A stretch of DNA of 64,000 bases, taken from Leekyejoonella antrihumi. GTDB lineage: Bacteria; Actinomycetota; Actinomycetes; Actinomycetales; Dermatophilaceae. Every line of letters begins with the position of its first letter. The stretch's first letter is position 1. This document shows positions 61,744-64,000 of this stretch, piece after piece. The position numbers and the translations under genes were made by a program. Under the pieces are notes generated by a model. It was not told where the DNA came from. It saw only the letters and a program-made list of their open reading frames with translations, and ran no database searches. The DNA is taken from the NCBI RefSeq assembly GCF_007845645.1, contig NZ_VCQV01000004.1, forward strand, positions 1 through 64,000, in the 5' to 3' direction.

Positions 61744-62400
61744 TCACTCGTCGGTGAGGTTCTGGCGGTAGGCGTAGGTCACCAGGGCCGCGCGGCCGAT
61801 GCAGCCGGTCTTGGCGAGCAGGTGGTTGACATGTGTCTTGACCGTGCTCATCGACACCACGAGAGACCGCGCAATCTGAGCGTTCGACAGACCCTGGGCG
61901 ACCAGTCGCAGCACCTCGACCTCGCGCGCGGTCAGGCCGTCCGGGAAGGCGGTCGGGGAGCCGGGCGGGTCCGGGGTGGACGTCGACGGCCCGGCGAGCA
62001 GCGCGCGCATGGCCTTGGCATCCAGCAGGGACCGTCCGCCGGACACCGTGCGCAACGCGGTGGCGATGGTCTGCGGGTCGGCGTCCTTGTTGAGGAAGCC
62101 GAGCGCGCCGGCCCCGACCGCCTCCCGGATCACCCGGTCGTCGTCGTAGGTCGTGAGCGCCACGATGCCGGGCCGTTCACCTCGCTCGCGCACTCGGCGG
62201 ATGCCCTCTAGCCCGCCGATCCCCGGCATCCGCAGGTCGGTGAGCAGCACGTCCGGATCCAGCTGGGTCACCAGGTCGAGCGCCTCCTCGGCGGAGGCGG
62301 CCACACCGACCACCTCCAGGCCGTCCATCAGCGACAGCATCGAGCGCAAACCTTCGCGCACGACGGTCTGGTCGTCGGCGAGCACGACACGGATGCTCAC
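61744..62400 (-). CDS. NarL/LuxR family response regulator
   Basis: A 218-residue two-component regulator. Receiver: Asp9/Asp10, phosphoacceptor Asp55 in LLTDLRMPG, Thr83, Lys105. C-terminal LuxR-type HTH: LTAREVEVLRLVAQGLSNAQ, IARSLVVSMSTVKTHVNHLL. It starts with GTG overlapping the kinase stop by GTGA. The target genes are unknown. Confidence 0.93.
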   Translation of the reverse strand: MSIRVVLADDQTVVREGLRSMLSLMDGLEVVGVAASAEEALDLVTQLDPDVLLTDLRMPGIGGLEGIRRVRERGERPGIVALTTYDDDRVIREAVGAGALGFLNKDADPQTIATALRTVSGGRSLLDAKAMRALLAGPSTSTPDPPGSPTAFPDGLTAREVEVLRLVAQGLSNAQIARSLVVSMSTVKTHVNHLLAKTGCIGRAALVTYAYRQNLTDE

Positions 62401-63557
62401 GGCATACCTCCCGATGAGTGCGGCCACGTCATGGTGACCAACCAACCATCCGCGTCGATGCCGGCGGTGAAGAAGCCACCGGCGCCCTGAATGCGCTCCT
62501 GCAGACCGGCGAGGCCGTAGCCACCGCTCGGGTGACGGCTCGTGGGAAACCTTGCTGCCTCTCCTTCGGACAGCACCTGGACCCCATTGGGAGAGAAGGT
62601 GACTCGCACCGGCCGCCCGGCCGCGTGGCGCAGGGAGTTGGTCAGCGACTCACGCAGCACGCTTTGTGCGAGCGCTGTCCACTGCGCCGGCACGGCGGCC
62701 GGCTCGCCACGGGTCGTGATGTGCAGATCGACGGTGCTGCGCAGCCGGTCAGTGGTCTCGCTCCACCACCGACCAAGATCCTCGGCCGGGTCCGACACCG
62801 GAGCCTGCGTCGCGCCATGCAGCGACTCGACTGCCTGTCGCGCACCGCCCAGACCTTCCTTGGCCAGGTCGGTCGCCGCCGACAGGCGATGCTGCAGCTG
62901 CGGCGACGCCTGCTCCTGCCGAGCCTCGAGAGTCGCCGTCTGCAGGCTGACGATGAGTCCGGACAGGGTGTGCGCGAGCACGTCGTGCAACTGAGCGGCC
63001 ACCTGCTGCTGGCGCTGCGCGGTCGCGGCCTTCGCGCGCTCGTGCGCGATGACCAGCTGCTGTGCCTCCGCGAGGTCGCGGGCCTCGCTTTCCGCCCTGC
63101 GCAGCCAGATCCAGCCAAAGACCGCAAGGACCGCGATCAGGTTGATGAACAGGGCGGACCCGCTGTGATTGATCTGCCAGGACGCATAACCCAGCGCCAC
63201 CGCCGGCGGGACGCTCAGCGCGGCGGCGCGCCAGGAGCGTCCGCAGCTGCCGGCAAGAACGACGGCGACGAACGGCATCCAGGTCAGCGACGCGTTCGGC
63301 AGGACTGCGACCAGAGCGGTGATGCTGGCGACTATCACCAGCAGGGCGTCCGTCCGCAGGTGCGGCGGAAGAATGCCCATGTTCAGCCGAGCGGTGGGCA
63401 TCCCCTGCCCGAAGGTCACGGCGAGCAGAAGCACGACCACAAGGAGCCAGGCCACCACGACCCGCCAGGTGTCCAGGGACGTCGAGGGTGGGATACCGGT
63501 GGCGCTCGCGGTCGACCAGACTGCGGCGGCCATGAGGAGCAGTCGAGTGACGCTCAT
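62397..63557 (-). CDS. Sensor histidine kinase (HisKA_3 family)
   Basis: A 386-residue kinase of the DesK/NarX-like type: four to five membrane helices in the first 150 residues, a HisKA_3 dimerisation helix with phosphoacceptor His191 in AQLHDVLAHTLSG, an N-box ESLTNSLRHAAG and a G-box SGGYGLAGLQERI in a shortened HATPase_c domain. The ATG at 63557 overlaps the stop of the last of three tandem mini-genes. Its signal is unknown. Its translation probably depends on the leader array. Confidence 0.92.
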   Translation of the reverse strand: MSVTRLLLMAAAVWSTASATGIPPSTSLDTWRVVVAWLLVVVLLLAVTFGQGMPTARLNMGILPPHLRTDALLVIVASITALVAVLPNASLTWMPFVAVVLAGSCGRSWRAAALSVPPAVALGYASWQINHSGSALFINLIAVLAVFGWIWLRRAESEARDLAEAQQLVIAHERAKAATAQRQQQVAAQLHDVLAHTLSGLIVSLQTATLEARQEQASPQLQHRLSAATDLAKEGLGGARQAVESLHGATQAPVSDPAEDLGRWWSETTDRLRSTVDLHITTRGEPAAVPAQWTALAQSVLRESLTNSLRHAAGRPVRVTFSPNGVQVLSEGEAARFPTSRHPSGGYGLAGLQERIQGAGGFFTAGIDADGWLVTMTWPHSSGGMP

Positions 63558-63610
63558 GCGGGGTCCTCGCGAAGTACCGAGCGGCAGCGAGGACTTCGTG
63601 GGGTGCTCAT
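63554..63610 (-). CDS. Leader mini-gene 3, coupled to the kinase
   Basis: An 18-codon frame identical to mini-gene 2. Its TGA overlaps the kinase ATG (63557). A ribosome finishing here would be placed to restart on the kinase gene. Confidence 0.5.
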   Translation of the reverse strand: MSTPRSPRCRSVLREDPA

Positions 63611-63663
63611 GCGGGGTCCTCGCGAAGTACCGAGCGGCAGCGAGGACTTCGTGGGGTGCTCAT
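63607..63663 (-). CDS. Leader mini-gene 2
   Basis: An 18-codon frame, MSTPRSPRCRSVLREDPA, preceded by GAGGACCCCGC and overlapping both neighbours by ATGA. It is identical to mini-gene 3. Confidence 0.45.
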   Translation of the reverse strand: MSTPRSPRCRSVLREDPA

Positions 63664-63719
63664 GCGGGGTCCTCGCGAAGTACCGAGCGGCAGCGAGGAC
63701 TTCGTGGGGTGCGTCTCAT
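63660..63719 (-). CDS. Leader mini-gene 1
   Basis: A 19-codon frame, MRRTPRSPRCRSVLREDPA, on the kinase strand. Its stop overlaps the next mini-gene start as ATGA. Its own upstream ribosome site is weak (GAGCGGGC). It is basic, with one Cys. Confidence 0.45.
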   Translation of the reverse strand: MRRTPRSPRCRSVLREDPA

Positions 63720-63882
63720 GCCCGCTCGCGCGACTCGGGCACGCATCTGACGGTCGTCTGCAAGGTCACGTAGTCACGGTATCGAGGCCGGCGACGGTTC
63801 GGCAGCATCTCCACCCGGGTTCAACCCGCGCTCGAACCACGGGTTGACGACCTGGGCAGCGGATCTTGGAAATGTAGGACGC

Positions 63883-64000
63883 ATGAACTCCTCCGCACTG
63901 ATGACCGCCGTCACCGTCGTAGCTGTCCTCGTGTTTGTCGTGGTCCGACAACTACGTCCCCGTGCCCTTCGAGACAACCCGTTGAAGCTGCCGCTCGTGC
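63883..64000 (+). CDS. Partial membrane protein running off the window
   Basis: From ATG 63883 the frame reads MNSSALMTAVTVVAVLVFVV then VRQLRPRALRDNPLKLPLV and continues past the end. A single N-terminal membrane helix followed by QLRPR fits actinobacterial DUF1453/CcdC-like membrane proteins. It is divergent from the kinase operon, 163 bp from its leader array. Only 39 residues are visible, so the family call is tentative. Confidence 0.6.
   Translation, partial: MNSSALMTAVTVVAVLVFVVVRQLRPRALRDNPLKLPLV

Larger units (their letters stand above)
63552..63710. repeat. Three perfect 53-bp tandem repeats before the kinase gene
   Basis: Units start at 63552, 63605 and 63658 and appear identical. 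On the minus strand each holds a start codon, 17 further codons, a GAGGA ribosome site and two mutually exclusive stems: CGAAGT/ACTTCG, or GTCCTCGC/GCGAGGAC, the latter covering the GAGGA. Confidence 0.95.

Noticed and set aside
63552-63710. CRISPR-like array
   Set aside because: The 53-bp units are directly adjacent with no unique spacers, and no cas gene is present.
1-64000. tRNA or rRNA genes
   Set aside because: Reading the intergenic gaps on both strands showed no cloverleaf with a GTTCGA-type T loop and no rRNA-like conserved segment.

Overview
The window is about 70% G+C and its proteins are typical of an actinobacterium of the order Micrococcales. A Dermacoccaceae or Intrasporangiaceae-like organism is my inference from protein style: deazaflavin (F420-type) oxidoreductase, ArfABC, BsaP next to BioB, an AbiEi-like family, and GTG starts with many ATGA/GTGA overlaps. 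It reads as chromosomal sequence with scattered gene decay. I see no rRNA, tRNA, CRISPR array, phage module or intact insertion sequence.

Layout. 0.3-8.9 kb: an orphan AAA+ ATPase, a large intergenic hairpin, a double-GNAT protein, a proline iminopeptidase, pyridoxal kinase, a divergent DHPS-like/RibD-like gene pair, an NfeD-slipin pair and a rhodanese. 8.9-15 kb: TrpB2, a formamidopyrimidine-DNA glycosylase, an APP1 phosphatase, an exported GH15-like protein and a LysR regulator. 15-22.7 kb: a five-gene molybdoenzyme operon with catalytic subunit, fused Fe-S/NrfD membrane subunit, TorD-like chaperone, MoeA and Mrp/ApbC carrier. 22.8-29.5 kb: a zone with several broken genes (an ankyrin-type remnant, an amidohydrolase with an in-frame amber codon, an aldehyde dehydrogenase reduced to its two ends) around an intact FAD amine oxidase. 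29.5-36 kb: small regulator/effector pairs (MarR-VOC, MarR-MFS) with clear palindromic operators, an acyl-CoA ligase and ThpR. 36-41 kb: an aldo/keto reductase, a CPBP-ABC-membrane protein operon and a deazaflavin-dependent oxidoreductase.

41-45.5 kb: a secreted GH84 glycosidase with a frameshifted C-terminus, then an arfABC-type operon. 45.6-53 kb: an amidohydrolase, an amidase, purB flanked by REP-like hairpins, a low-molecular-weight phosphatase and an ArsR-SRPBCC pair with a perfect operator. 53-60.8 kb: galK, galT, bioD, bioF and bioA in one overlapping run, and bioB with bsaP a little upstream, so biotin synthesis and the Leloir galactose enzymes appear to be co-transcribed. 60.8-63.9 kb: a frameshifted AbiEi-like gene between two REP-like hairpins, then a two-component system.

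The most unusual feature is upstream of that histidine kinase. A 53-bp unit is repeated three times. Because 53 is 3n+2, each copy encodes an 18-19-codon mini-gene whose stop overlaps the next start as ATGA, and the last overlaps the kinase start. Each unit can also form two mutually exclusive hairpins, one of which hides the next ribosome binding site. This looks like a translation-coupled leader cascade and is the best candidate here for an undescribed regulatory device.
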